A DNA stretch of 64,000 bases, from positions 1-64,000 of IMG/VR virus record IMGVR_UViG_3300032116_000033. The stretch is one strand, 5' to 3'. Within the stretch, counting starts at the first letter, position 1, and every line of letters starts with the position of its first letter. Below the pieces are notes generated by a model, which was given only the letters and a program-made list of their open reading frames with translations, was not told where the DNA came from and did not search any database. The translations under genes and the position numbers were made by a program. This document shows positions 7,948 through 15,847 of this stretch, in pieces. This DNA is from a virus.

Positions 7948-8276
7948 CTCTTCCTCCTGTAAAGTGGAAGGAGCCCGTGCTCCAATGCCCTTATAACCGC
8001 CTCTTCCTGGCCGTCCTCCATCGCGTACTTGTGACCGCTGAGGAACAAGACCATGTGACAGATCTCGTGGAACACCGTGCGCTCCATCTCGTCTCTAGGC
8101 TGATCCAGGTTGATGTAGATCCGCTTCTCGTTGTGGTACGTGACGCCGAACGTGTCTACGTACCCCTTCGGCATCTCGTGGCAGTAGATGATCTCCACGG
8201 CATGCCCGTATACGAGCACGCGCGACGGAAAGCCGCTGGGTTTTCTGCCGCGCTTCACTTTCGGGTGTCTAGCCAC
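7944..8276 (-). CDS. HExxH zinc metallopeptidase-like protein (110 aa)
   Basis: The motif FHEICHMVLFLSGH contains the HExxH zinc-binding helix, within a short chain of the ImmA/IrrE-like or SprT-like type; the third ligand may be one of the later acidic residues (MEDGQEEAV). The basic N-terminus (KVKRGRKPSGF) has no signal peptide, so it is probably cytoplasmic. ImmA-like peptidases often cleave repressors and SprT-like ones act on DNA-bound proteins; neither partner can be shown here. It lies between a membrane-protein gene and a secreted-protein gene. Confidence 0.7.
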   Translation of the reverse strand: MARHPKVKRGRKPSGFPSRVLVYGHAVEIIYCHEMPKGYVDTFGVTYHNEKRIYINLDQPRDEMERTVFHEICHMVLFLSGHKYAMEDGQEEAVIRALEHGLLPLYRRKR

Positions 8277-8306
8277 GATGTTCTCCTGGTCTGTCTGGGC
8301 GATATT

Positions 8307-8630
8307 CTACTCGACGCCCATGTACATCGATATCACCGCTGCGATGGCCAAGCCGATACCGAGCCAGAACATCCAGTTCACCGACATCCCCCGCACGAGG
8401 TACGGGTACGCCGCCGTTATGATGACGAGCCCGAGCTCCCAGGCGACACCGTAGAACGATATCCAGCTGGCGCGCTCGAGCCATCTAGCAAGAAGGATCC
8501 AGATCAGGTTCATGGTCAGCGCGGCCGCGAGCCCGAGCCAGACGCTGCCGCCGCCGAACACGATGCTGCAGTACCACCAGTATACGGCAAGAACGATCGC
8601 TATGGAAAAGACCGGTATGATTATAGGCAT
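8307..8630 (-). CDS. Small integral membrane protein, four predicted helices (107 aa)
   Basis: Almost entirely hydrophobic. Four membrane spans can be drawn at about residues 3-24, 30-50, 58-78 and 84-104, separated by short loops such as ARWLERAS and YLVRGMS. Size and topology would suit a holin or a host-membrane-modifying protein. It sits in a cluster with a lipoprotein and a secreted protein, which suits a lysis or envelope role, but no endolysin is recognisable next to it. Confidence 0.65.
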   Translation of the reverse strand: MPIIIPVFSIAIVLAVYWWYCSIVFGGGSVWLGLAAALTMNLIWILLARWLERASWISFYGVAWELGLVIITAAYPYLVRGMSVNWMFWLGIGLAIAAVISMYMGVE

Positions 8631-8635
8631 GTCTT

Positions 8636-8986
8636 CTACTCGAACATCACGTCTACGACGCTTACGGTTATTGTCTCACCCCGGATGACGACCCGAAGTC
8701 CCTCGAGCCTAAGGTCCTCGATCTCCTCGCCGAACCACTCCATCTCGACCGTCACGGCAGGATCGAACCTCATCAGCTGCTTGACCAGCACGTCCGGCTT
8801 CTCCTGGATCAAGAAATAGCGTGCGACCGCGCTCTTGGTCCTAGAGAGCTCGTCGTCGAACTCCTTCAAGAACCGCAGGCACACGTCGCGCACGGACTCT
8901 TCTGGATGCTGGGGTCTGTCCGACCGCGCCTTGGAGACGCGCCTTCGGATCATGGCCTGCACGAGCTCGCGGGGCGTACTCTTCAT
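8636..8986 (-). CDS. Conserved-looking hypothetical protein (116 aa)
   Basis: Start chosen at MKSTPRELV because its ATG overlaps the upstream lipoprotein stop as ATGA; the longer frame would run through that gene. The N-terminal half is a charged helix (ESVRDVCLRFLKEFDDEL), the C-terminal half beta-rich with DLRLEGLRVVIRGETITVSV. Not recognised. Confidence 0.6.
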   Translation of the reverse strand: MKSTPRELVQAMIRRRVSKARSDRPQHPEESVRDVCLRFLKEFDDELSRTKSAVARYFLIQEKPDVLVKQLMRFDPAVTVEMEWFGEEIEDLRLEGLRVVIRGETITVSVVDVMFE

Positions 8987-9171
8987 CTGTCGATCCTGAT
9001 GCACGAGATGCTGCTCCCGTCGCTGTCGCGGTACACGTAGCACGTCGTGTCTCTGTTCCTGTCGTCGAACCTAGAGAGGCCGTTATCGACCACCCTATCG
9101 GTCATCCTCGACCAAGGGCTGGTCGCACATCCGGTCAAGGCAAGAGCAAAAGCCATCGTAAGAACTCTCAT
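8983..9171 (-). CDS. Small lipoprotein with lipobox (62 aa)
   Basis: Start MRVLTMAFA at 9171 is chosen because AAGGAG lies 6 nt upstream; a longer in-frame start would intrude on the HNH gene. The N-terminus ends in LALTGC, a good type II signal peptidase lipobox, giving a ~48-residue lipidated mature peptide with two further Cys. Small phage lipoproteins often act as outer-membrane spanin subunits or superinfection exclusion factors; neither can be proven. Start overlaps the HNH stop (ATGA), so it is translationally coupled to that gene. Confidence 0.65.
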   Translation of the reverse strand: MRVLTMAFALALTGCATSPWSRMTDRVVDNGLSRFDDRNRDTTCYVYRDSDGSSISCIRIDR

Positions 9172-9869
9172 GCGTCGTCTCCTTGTGTTAATAATATTTT
9201 GCTTCCTTTGGAAAGATTCTCTGACTCCCACAGAGGCTGAAGATTGGTATAATGAAAGGCTTTAAAAAACTCATCAGGATTTGATAGATCGAAACTTGAC
9301 ACTGGAAGTATATGATCGATATGCCAGCCTTCTCTACCCCAATTGTCCCACGTCATACCGGGCTTAAATTTAGCCTCAAGATGAGCCTTTAGATCTTCAG
9401 TGCTGCACCCTATATACTGCTCATACTTTCCTAGCTTAGAGCCGCCTTTTATTGCGATTGACGTACGGCATCTAATCTGATTCTCAATCCTTTTTAAGAG
9501 ATTCTTTCTCTTGTTTCTCTCAAACTCTCTTGCTCTGTTTCTTTTCTTCTCAAGCCACTGAGGATCTTGGGCTCGTCTTGCATACATTTCTTTACGCTCT
9601 TCTTGAGAGTAAGTCTTTCTCTTTTCTTCTTTATCAGTGCCTTTGTTTCTTAATCTTCTTAAGCGTTTATTTTCTCTTTCTCGTTCCGGATTTTCCGCCA
9701 TCCATTTTGTGCGATGGTCTTTGTATCTTTGTTTATTGTTTTTAACATATTCACTTGCTTTTATATTACGGCACTTTTTACATTGATTTTGAAGTCCGTC
9801 TTTTGCTTTACTAGAGCAATGAAAGTCAGAACGATCTTTTTCAAGTTTACAGTTAGTGCAAGTCTTCAT
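9168..9869 (-). CDS. HNH homing endonuclease (233 aa), AT-rich
   Basis: N-terminal zinc-finger-like module (CTNCKLEKDRSDF then CKKC), a long basic coiled region, and the C-terminal HNH core GWHIDHILPVSSFDLSNP followed by YTNLQPLW. The coding DNA is much richer in A+T than the flanking helicase and lipoprotein genes, a sign of recent arrival. It joins both neighbours through ATGA overlaps, so it was inserted into a coupled gene junction without breaking translation. Likely a free-standing homing endonuclease that cuts phages lacking it at this site. Confidence 0.9.
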   Translation of the reverse strand: MKTCTNCKLEKDRSDFHCSSKAKDGLQNQCKKCRNIKASEYVKNNKQRYKDHRTKWMAENPERERENKRLRRLRNKGTDKEEKRKTYSQEERKEMYARRAQDPQWLEKKRNRAREFERNKRKNLLKRIENQIRCRTSIAIKGGSKLGKYEQYIGCSTEDLKAHLEAKFKPGMTWDNWGREGWHIDHILPVSSFDLSNPDEFFKAFHYTNLQPLWESENLSKGSKILLTQGDDA

Positions 9870-10921
9870 GGCTCTTCAACATCCATCTTCGACACCATGT
9901 CGTTTATCGCGTCTATCTGGGCCTGATCCTTCAGTTCCTGAAGTTCCTTCTTTGAGACGTACGTGAACCTGCCGTTCTCGTACCGACAGGACACGGTGAC
10001 CTCAGCCTTTGAGAAGCGGCCTTTGGCCACGTAGAAGTTCGATACCGGTATGCCCTTGACCTTTATGATCTCGATCACGGCGGCGGCGGCCTCGTAGAAC
10101 CCGCGAACCCACTTTATACGCGTCTCAACGTTTCTCTCTGTCTCGTCTGACGATATCGGGATCAGCTGGGTCATCACTATCACCGGAGTCTTTGCGTACT
10201 GTGCGTAGTCCGTGATCAGATCCTTGAATCGGTATAGGGCATCCGTCCGTTCGATGCCTGGCACCACCACTGACTTGTTGATGCGCTGAAGGAAGTCCAC
10301 GATGACCGCCTGGTAGGCGCCGGACTCGTTCACCTCCTTGAGGATTGACTCGATCTTCTCCAGCGTCGTGCTCGCTATGGGATCGTCCATCACCGTGACG
10401 TACGGCTCGATCTCCAGGATCTTGTGTGCGATCTGCTTCCTGAAGCTCGCCGGTAGTTTGTCTTGGATGTAGAGGTTGAAGTCGATGCCGAGGTCCACGC
10501 ATGCCACGCGCGCGATGATCTTTGCTTCCGTCTCCTCGTTCGAGACGATGAAGGACCTCATGCCTTGCGCGTAGAGCCCGTGTGCGATCGCGGCCGTCGT
10601 AGTAGACTTGCCCGTGCCTGAGGCAGCACCCATCAGGTACACGGCACCCGGACACAGCGGGCATACCGTGCTCAGGGCAGAGTTTATGAAAGGCACCGCC
10701 TTACGAATCAGGTCCGCGTCGCGCTCAAGTATGCCGACCAGGCGCTTGGCGTTGCCCGAGCCTTTGCGGGCCTCGATCTCGCTAAGCGAGTAGTTCTCGA
10801 GTCTTTCCTGCAAGGCTTTCTTCTGGTTCAGCTTCGCGATGCCTTCCTGAACCTTCGCCTTCTCGAGTTCCTGCTTGGCCTCGAAAAGCTCGACCTTTGA
10901 GTTTATCTTAGGCTCACTCAT
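9866..10921 (-). CDS. DnaB/RecA-fold replicative helicase (351 aa)
   Basis: The N-terminal ~70 residues form a charged helix; the RecA-like motor then follows with Walker A GAASGTGKST (about residue 99-108), Walker B-type AVIVDFLQRI, and the NEETEAKIIARV segment typical of DnaB-family (SF4) helicases. It lacks the full N-terminal DnaB domain, as in some phage replicative helicases. It follows the initiator and primase in one leftward operon, consistent with replisome assembly. The start overlaps the initiator's end by 8 nt. Confidence 0.8.
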   Translation of the reverse strand: MSEPKINSKVELFEAKQELEKAKVQEGIAKLNQKKALQERLENYSLSEIEARKGSGNAKRLVGILERDADLIRKAVPFINSALSTVCPLCPGAVYLMGAASGTGKSTTTAAIAHGLYAQGMRSFIVSNEETEAKIIARVACVDLGIDFNLYIQDKLPASFRKQIAHKILEIEPYVTVMDDPIASTTLEKIESILKEVNESGAYQAVIVDFLQRINKSVVVPGIERTDALYRFKDLITDYAQYAKTPVIVMTQLIPISSDETERNVETRIKWVRGFYEAAAAVIEIIKVKGIPVSNFYVAKGRFSKAEVTVSCRYENGRFTYVSKKELQELKDQAQIDAINDMVSKMDVEEP

Positions 10922-11816
10922 CTTCCAGCACTCCTTGTCTAGGTCCGCTAGACATTATCCGCTCGTGCTCCCGCATCATCTCCTCGATGACGTCGTCGTC
11001 TGTCACCATCTTGAGCGCGGTCTCTATCGTTATCTGCCCGTCCATCTTCGATACCTTTACACCCCGTTCCTCTCGAACCTCAGGAACCGCAAGCTCGATG
11101 TCAGCGTTGAACGTCGCGCCTAGAGCTTTGTCCCACCAGTCCTCGTGGCGCTGCGGGAACTTAGATCTCTCCCAGCGGCGCAGGATCTTCTTCTTGAAGG
11201 AAGGTGAGATCTCGGCGGAGGAGAAGCCAGCGGTCTTCAAGGACTCGAACAGAACCAGGAGCTCATCGTAGCAGGACTTGAAGTCTGGTCTCTCAGGAAC
11301 CTCAGCTAGCCATCTCCGGTAGATGTCTTCCTGCGAAAATTTCGTCTTCTCTTCTTTCTTTTCTTCTATTCTTATTTGTGTGCCAGTTTTGTAACCCCCG
11401 TGGTCATGATTTGTAACCCCCGTGGTCGTGTTTTGTAACCCCCGCCCCTTGTTTCCTTGCAGGATGTCTATGATTGCTTCGTCGTTTAGGCAGTAGTAGT
11501 TGACTGTTTGTATTCCTTTAGAAGGAACTGAAGTTTGCTTAGAGTGGACCAATACAAGACCCTTTTCCTGAAGGTCTTTTGTGGCACGTCGTCGCATCTG
11601 AGCTCCCATAGCAAGATCTTCTTCTATGGTCTCAGAAAGCACATAAAAAGATCCGTCTTCAGTCAGATCTCCTCGAGAAGCGAAATATTCTCTTCTTTGG
11701 ATAAGATCCGACAACAGCACGACTGCGCTATAGTTGCCTTCAAGTGTTTTGACTAAATGTTTGTTTATAAGCCAAAATGAAGTCTGGCCTAAAACATTAG
11801 CAAGCAAAGATCTCAT
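10914..11816 (-). CDS. Winged-helix replication initiator / helicase-loader-like protein (300 aa)
   Basis: The N-terminal ~110 residues look like a winged-helix DNA-binding domain (FWLINKHLVKTL, VLLSDLIQRREYF, MRRRATKDLQEKGLV), as in phage replisome organisers and the RepA_N/DnaD group. A low-complexity linker (residues ~125-165) is encoded by the iteron-like repeats at 11388-11444, and an acidic C-terminal domain (DDVIEEMMREHERIM) could contact the helicase encoded next. Position between primase and helicase supports an initiator role, in the manner of lambda O. Confidence 0.65.
   Translation of the reverse strand: MRSLLANVLGQTSFWLINKHLVKTLEGNYSAVVLLSDLIQRREYFASRGDLTEDGSFYVLSETIEEDLAMGAQMRRRATKDLQEKGLVLVHSKQTSVPSKGIQTVNYYCLNDEAIIDILQGNKGRGLQNTTTGVTNHDHGGYKTGTQIRIEEKKEEKTKFSQEDIYRRWLAEVPERPDFKSCYDELLVLFESLKTAGFSSAEISPSFKKKILRRWERSKFPQRHEDWWDKALGATFNADIELAVPEVREERGVKVSKMDGQITIETALKMVTDDDVIEEMMREHERIMSSGPRQGVLEDE
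11388..11444 (+). repeat. Iteron-like direct repeats, candidate replication origin
   Basis: TTTGTAACCCCCGTGGTC occurs at 11388-11405 and 11410-11427 exactly, and its first 13 bases again at 11432-11444, a spacing of 22 bp (two helical turns). Immediately to the left (11342-11385) is a pyrimidine/AT-rich tract of T and C with few G. Repeats plus an AT-rich tract inside an initiator gene is the layout of the lambda origin. The encoded residues are an unstructured-looking linker, so selection on the DNA is plausible. Confidence 0.6.
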
Positions 11817-11819
11817 ATA

Positions 11820-12713
11820 TCAAGCCTTCTTTAATGAAGCGGCAAGGTGCGACGCCGGATCGCCTCCCGCCTTCAGGATGTCGTTCCAGTCTACGCCCTC
11901 TTCTTTCACGAAGGCGTAGTGGGTGCAGGCTCCGGCTGCGGCCATCTTCTCGAAGGCCTTGATGCCTGCCTCGTCGTTGTCGAATGCTGCCACGACCTTT
12001 GTTCCTGATTCGATAAGCTCCCTGAGCTTTTCAGAGTGGTACTTTGATACGCTTGCGCCTGACGTTGATATGCATCGATATGGATTCTTGATAAGGTTAC
12101 CGTACCTTAGGTTCAAGGACTGCTGAATGCTGGCTGCGTTTATGGCACCCTCGGCCACGACCACGTACCTGACGTTCGTACTCATGACCTGCTGAGACCA
12201 GCTCCAGAACAAGTACCCGAGTCTTGTACCAGGAAGCGTGGTGATCTTCCAGTCGTTTCCGTCCTCGTCCTTGCGAGGGGTTATGAACCTGATCTGTGCG
12301 CCGACGAACGTGTTCTCGTAGTAGTACGGGAAAACGATGCCGTCTCGCTCGGTGTCGTAGTACATCTCAGGCGGAGACACCAGACCGCGCGACCTAAGGT
12401 AGGCCACGCCTCTCTCGGCCTTAGGGTCAGATAGGGCAACGAAAGACCTCGGCCACGCCATAGCAGAGACTTCCATGTCTTTAGCTTCTTCAAATGTGAT
12501 ATTAGATTTAAGGAAGTCTTTAAGAGTAATCCCTGCCAGGGAGCAATATTCATACAGCGAATAACCACGCTTACACTTACCTTGACACCACAGCCAGATC
12601 TCGCCTGTGTCAGGATCTTTGTGCGCATAGATGCAGTCGTTCTTTTTCTTAGAACTTCCTGCAACCACCTTGCATATCAAACATTTCTTAAATCCTATGT
12701 TCATGTCATTCAT
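11820..12713 (-). CDS. DNA primase with zinc-binding N-terminus and Toprim domain (297 aa)
   Basis: Residues ~11-50 hold a Cys/His cluster (CLIC, CIYAHKD, WCQGKC) like the zinc ribbon of DnaG or T7 gp4 primase. The catalytic Toprim fold is visible as YVVVAEGAINAAS (acidic Glu) and VAAFDNDEAGIKAFEK (DxD). At 297 residues it is a minimal primase with no helicase part; the helicase is a separate downstream gene. It would synthesise RNA primers on single-stranded DNA. It is the second gene of the leftward operon. Confidence 0.85.
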   Translation of the reverse strand: MNDMNIGFKKCLICKVVAGSSKKKNDCIYAHKDPDTGEIWLWCQGKCKRGYSLYEYCSLAGITLKDFLKSNITFEEAKDMEVSAMAWPRSFVALSDPKAERGVAYLRSRGLVSPPEMYYDTERDGIVFPYYYENTFVGAQIRFITPRKDEDGNDWKITTLPGTRLGYLFWSWSQQVMSTNVRYVVVAEGAINAASIQQSLNLRYGNLIKNPYRCISTSGASVSKYHSEKLRELIESGTKVVAAFDNDEAGIKAFEKMAAAGACTHYAFVKEEGVDWNDILKAGGDPASHLAASLKKA

Positions 12714-12725
12714 AACACTTTACTC

Positions 12726-12989
12726 TCACTTGAAGAAGTCAATAAGGCTAAAATCTTCTTCTTTATTTTTAACGCCGTAGTCTTCTGGCTGCGGAAACTC
12801 GTCTTTGCATGTCTTAAGATTCGTGACTACAATCTTGACACCGTTATCCTGGTCGTTGATCTTTACAAGATCGATACGGTACTCGTCGCCGATGTAGAAC
12901 GGGCGGCGCCTGTTTAGCCACCAGTACATCTTAGTGTCGACTGGTTTTTTAACATCTTTCTCGGTCGATACGGATTTCTTGTCTGACAT
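12726..12989 (-). CDS. Small acidic/basic hypothetical protein leading the replication operon (87 aa)
   Basis: Start at 12989 is supported by AGGAGAT 5 nt upstream; longer in-frame starts would include that site. The chain has a Lys-rich N-terminus, a central RRRPFYIGDEYRIDLVKIND beta segment and an acidic tail ending KEEDFSLIDFFK. The acidic, aromatic-tipped tail resembles those of single-strand-binding proteins, but the body is too short to be sure. First gene of the leftward replication operon, divergent from the helicase at 13023. Confidence 0.6.
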   Translation of the reverse strand: MSDKKSVSTEKDVKKPVDTKMYWWLNRRRPFYIGDEYRIDLVKINDQDNGVKIVVTNLKTCKDEFPQPEDYGVKNKEEDFSLIDFFK

Positions 12990-13022
12990 GTAGAATCTCC
13001 TCATAACACGTTGGAGTTTTTT

Positions 13023-14444
13023 ATGCAAGGTGGTTATACGAACGATCACGAAGATATGGTCGCATACGTTACTAACGATATCATTCGCATAGACAACCCA
13101 CGAACGGATATCGAATCGGATATCATGACCGAGCTTTCCTATATCGACAAGTCCAAAGAGTATCAGCTCAAGCGCATGCAGAAGAACCCGTACGCCAAGG
13201 CGTCTCAGCAGTACGCCCAGCTTCAGAAAGAGTCTAAAGGAAATCTCTGCAAGAAGATAAACGATTCTTTGTTTATACCTTCGGGATTCATGAATCTTGT
13301 AAAAAGCAAAGTCAACACCGTCGTCGACACCCGGCAAGACACCGGGCCTCAGGTCTCGCTTCCGTGGGCTAATGCCTCATATTCCTTGAAGCTCAGAGAC
13401 TACCAGGAAGAGGCCGTGGAGCTGGCATCCCAGAGCTGGCGCGGCATCATCAACCTAGCAACCGGGCTCGGCAAGACCAAGACCGCCATAGCCCTCATAA
13501 GAAAGCTGAAGCGCAACACACTTGTAGTTTGTCCAAGCAAATCAATAGCCTTACAGTTCCACAGCGAGCTCGTCGAGGCCTTTGGAAAGTCCAAGGTCGG
13601 GTTCGTAGGAGACGGTAAGTATAAACCCTCTACAGTGACCGTCGGCATAGCAGCTTCCGTATGTAACCGCATCGACGACATCAAGGGCCTTAACCTTGGC
13701 GTTGTAGTCTTCGACGAGACCCACCACACTCCCGCAAACACCTTCTATGCTATCGCCGAGGGACTAGGTGCCGTGGGCCGTATATACGGACTCACGGCTA
13801 CCGCCTTCAGGTCAGACGGCAAAGACATCTTCATACACGCAGCATGCGGCGACATACTCGTGCAGCGCGATGTCTCCTGGGGCGTAGCGAACGGCTGGCT
13901 GTCTGATCCGTACTTCATAGTCAGGAAGGTGAAGACGGTAGGGAAAGACTTCAGAGACGATAAGCTCAAGTCATACAGAGCCCACGTCCTAGAATCAAAG
14001 GAGATGAACGACAGGATCATCTCAGACTGCAGAGCCTTCCACACTGCAGGAAAGTTTCTGCTCGTGCTGGTCGATCAGATCGAGCACGGCGACATCATCT
14101 CCTCAGCGCTCGGCATCCCGTTCGCGAACGGCAGGGACAAAGGCTCCGAAGTAAACATCCAGCACTTCAACGACGGCAATATAAAGGCACTTATCGCGAC
14201 CGATGGTCTGGTAGGCGAAGGCGTCGACACGAGGAACGTCGAGGTCCTCGTCGTAGCAAACTTCACAGCGTCTAAGTCGGCCGTGCTTCAAGCGGTCGGC
14301 AGAGGCCTCAGAAAGACACCCACCAAAGACAAGTGCATCATCCTAGACTACGTGCCAGAAGGATCGACGATGCTCGCCAGACACGCAAAGCAGCGGATCT
14401 CCTACTACCTCGAGATAACGGACAAGGTGAAGATCGTAGAATAA
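13023..14444 (+). CDS. UvsW-like superfamily 2 DNA helicase (473 aa)
   Basis: Start ATG at 13023 lies 6 nt after GGAG; the 13011 TTG is upstream of that site. After a 110-residue N-terminal region come the SF2 motifs: LRDYQEEAV (Q-like), ATGLGKTKTA (I), VVFDETHHTP (II, DExH), GLTATAF (III), and QAVGRGLRKTP (VI). This is the arrangement of T4 UvsW and related phage helicases that remodel recombination and replication intermediates. It is divergent from the primase operon with only 33 bp between. Confidence 0.85.
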   Translation: MQGGYTNDHEDMVAYVTNDIIRIDNPRTDIESDIMTELSYIDKSKEYQLKRMQKNPYAKASQQYAQLQKESKGNLCKKINDSLFIPSGFMNLVKSKVNTVVDTRQDTGPQVSLPWANASYSLKLRDYQEEAVELASQSWRGIINLATGLGKTKTAIALIRKLKRNTLVVCPSKSIALQFHSELVEAFGKSKVGFVGDGKYKPSTVTVGIAASVCNRIDDIKGLNLGVVVFDETHHTPANTFYAIAEGLGAVGRIYGLTATAFRSDGKDIFIHAACGDILVQRDVSWGVANGWLSDPYFIVRKVKTVGKDFRDDKLKSYRAHVLESKEMNDRIISDCRAFHTAGKFLLVLVDQIEHGDIISSALGIPFANGRDKGSEVNIQHFNDGNIKALIATDGLVGEGVDTRNVEVLVVANFTASKSAVLQAVGRGLRKTPTKDKCIILDYVPEGSTMLARHAKQRISYYLEITDKVKIVE

Positions 14445-14685
14445 GATCGTCTGTAACAAGACAGGAGTGTCTGTTCCTCCGCTTCTATAAGAAAGTGTAG
14501 CAGGAGCGCCTTGTCGGTCAGGTTGTTGGGTGTTAAAGGCAGCGTCAATTATCTGCTTGGCGCTGTCCGCTCGAAAGGGCGAACTATAGATCGACCGTTA
14601 GGCTGCGTGGGCAGAGCACGGCAGTTAGACGCAACCTGGGCATGTTGACAAAAGGCCCACCTTATCCCACACAAAGGAGATCTTC
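14445..14685 (+). promoter_or_regulatory. 241-bp structured leader upstream of dUTPase
   Basis: No credible gene. Several hairpins can be drawn: AGACA-GGAG-TGTCT near the start, a 7-bp GGCAGCG/CGCTGTC stem, CGCTC-GAAA-GGGCG with a GNRA loop, TGCGT/ACGCA, and TGGGC (14637-14641)/GCCCA (14655-14659). The final block (CCTGGGCATG at 14635 through GCCCACCTTATC) is closely matched in the leader at 21934-21968. AAAGGAG for dUTPase follows. Could be a structured RNA or a multi-site operator. Confidence 0.4.
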
Positions 14686-15135
14686 ATGGAAAAGAACGTA
14701 AGATGTCAGGTACTAGAGCACGGCAAACTTCCCGTCAAAGCACATGCCACAGACGCAGGCTATGACCTGTTCGCGACCGAAGACTTCGACATCTACCCAG
14801 GCGAGGTCGTAAAGCATCCGCTCAACATACGACTTGAGCTTCCTGACTCTACGTACGCAGAGGTAACGTCCAAGTCAGGAAACGGCGTAAAGGGTCTCCT
14901 CGTCTATGCCGGCATCATCGACGAAGGCTACCGCGGCATCGTCCACGTCATCATGACGAACCTAAACCACAACATACCGAGCAAGAAGCTCTCGATCCTC
15001 AAGGGGCAAAAGATCGCCCAGATGATAATGCACCCGTACTCAAAGCATTACACCATGGAGCAGGTAGAATCCGTAGACAGCAACACCGACCGAGGGGCAG
15101 GTGGATTCGGCTCGTCAGGAAATTCTCTTGCTTGA
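14686..15135 (+). CDS. dut: dUTP diphosphatase (149 aa)
   Basis: All five trimeric dUTPase motifs can be seen: DAGYDLFA (1), SKSGNG (2, a variant of the usual RSG), GIIDEGYRG (3, with the catalytic Asp), GQKIAQMIM (4) and RGAGGFGSSG (5, the mobile C-terminal arm that closes over the nucleotide). Length matches the family. It hydrolyses dUTP to dUMP, keeping uracil out of DNA and supplying thymidylate precursor. It begins a long rightward operon. Confidence 0.95.
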   Translation: MEKNVRCQVLEHGKLPVKAHATDAGYDLFATEDFDIYPGEVVKHPLNIRLELPDSTYAEVTSKSGNGVKGLLVYAGIIDEGYRGIVHVIMTNLNHNIPSKKLSILKGQKIAQMIMHPYSKHYTMEQVESVDSNTDRGAGGFGSSGNSLA

Positions 15136-15142
15136 GGAGAGT

Positions 15143-15847
15143 ATGACTAATACTTCAACAATATTCGGCACTTCCATAAAGATCAATCAGACAAAGCTCT
15201 TTGATCCCGACTCCGTGTGGCCGCAGAACGTCGAGGTCTGCGTCACGCGCGTGCCAATAAGAAGGCGCGACGGATACTCTCAGGAGTTCATCAGGGGCTT
15301 TGCAAACAAGCTTAAAGGTTCTATGGTAAAGAACGGGGTCGTGTTTCTGGTCTGCTACGCACCCACAGAGGCAAAGTGGCGCCCTTTCGAGGTCGCAAAG
15401 GAGATGGTCGACGCAGGCTTCACGCACGTAGACAACATCGTCGTAGAGAAGACCTGGCTTCCAGGCAAGCGAGCAGAGAACATGCTCGTCAACAGCCACG
15501 ACTACGTTCTTTTCTTCTGCAACGGCGATGTGTGGAAGCTTGATCGCAAGCCGGTCAAGAAGTACTCGATGCTTGAGGAGTCTGTGCAGTGCATCGGCAA
15601 TACATGGCTGGTAGAGACCGGATCGCTTGACGAGGCGTACTCTGAAGACCTCGCAGAGCTTCTCCTGAGGACGGCAGATGCCCTTCCCGGCAGCAGTGTC
15701 TTCGATCCTTTCATGGGAAACGTTGCGTCGCTCAAGGCGTGCTTGAAGCTCGGCCATTCGCTGACCGGGTTTGAGACCGACCAGCGCAAGATCTCCCAGT
15801 ACAACAAGATCATACAAGACTTCAAGAAGAAAGGCGCGTTCGGATGA
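15143..15847 (+). CDS. DNA methyltransferase-like protein lacking the usual catalytic motif (234 aa)
   Basis: Start MTNTSTIFG fits GAGGAG just upstream. The C-terminal segment VFDPFMGNVASLKACLKLGHSLTGFETD-type region (about residues 185-212) is SAM-binding motif I of beta-class N4/N6 amino-methyltransferases, and the middle (KNGVVFLVCY, VDNIVVEKTW, DYVLFFC) follows that fold. Where DPPY/SPPY should stand, the chain reads CVTRVPIRR. It may be inactive, methylate by other means, or bind DNA only. It overlaps the chaperonin gene by 4 nt. Confidence 0.7.
   Translation: MTNTSTIFGTSIKINQTKLFDPDSVWPQNVEVCVTRVPIRRRDGYSQEFIRGFANKLKGSMVKNGVVFLVCYAPTEAKWRPFEVAKEMVDAGFTHVDNIVVEKTWLPGKRAENMLVNSHDYVLFFCNGDVWKLDRKPVKKYSMLEESVQCIGNTWLVETGSLDEAYSEDLAELLLRTADALPGSSVFDPFMGNVASLKACLKLGHSLTGFETDQRKISQYNKIIQDFKKKGAFG

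Noticed and set aside
9248-9253. TATAAT on the plus strand near 9248
   Set aside because: Lies within the coding sequence of a leftward HNH gene; no rightward gene begins nearby.
14445-14685. tRNA, tmRNA or giant phage RNA (GOLLD/ROOL) in the dUTPase leader
   Set aside because: No acceptor stem/TPsiC (GTTCGAATC) pattern or tmRNA ends; far too short for GOLLD or ROOL.
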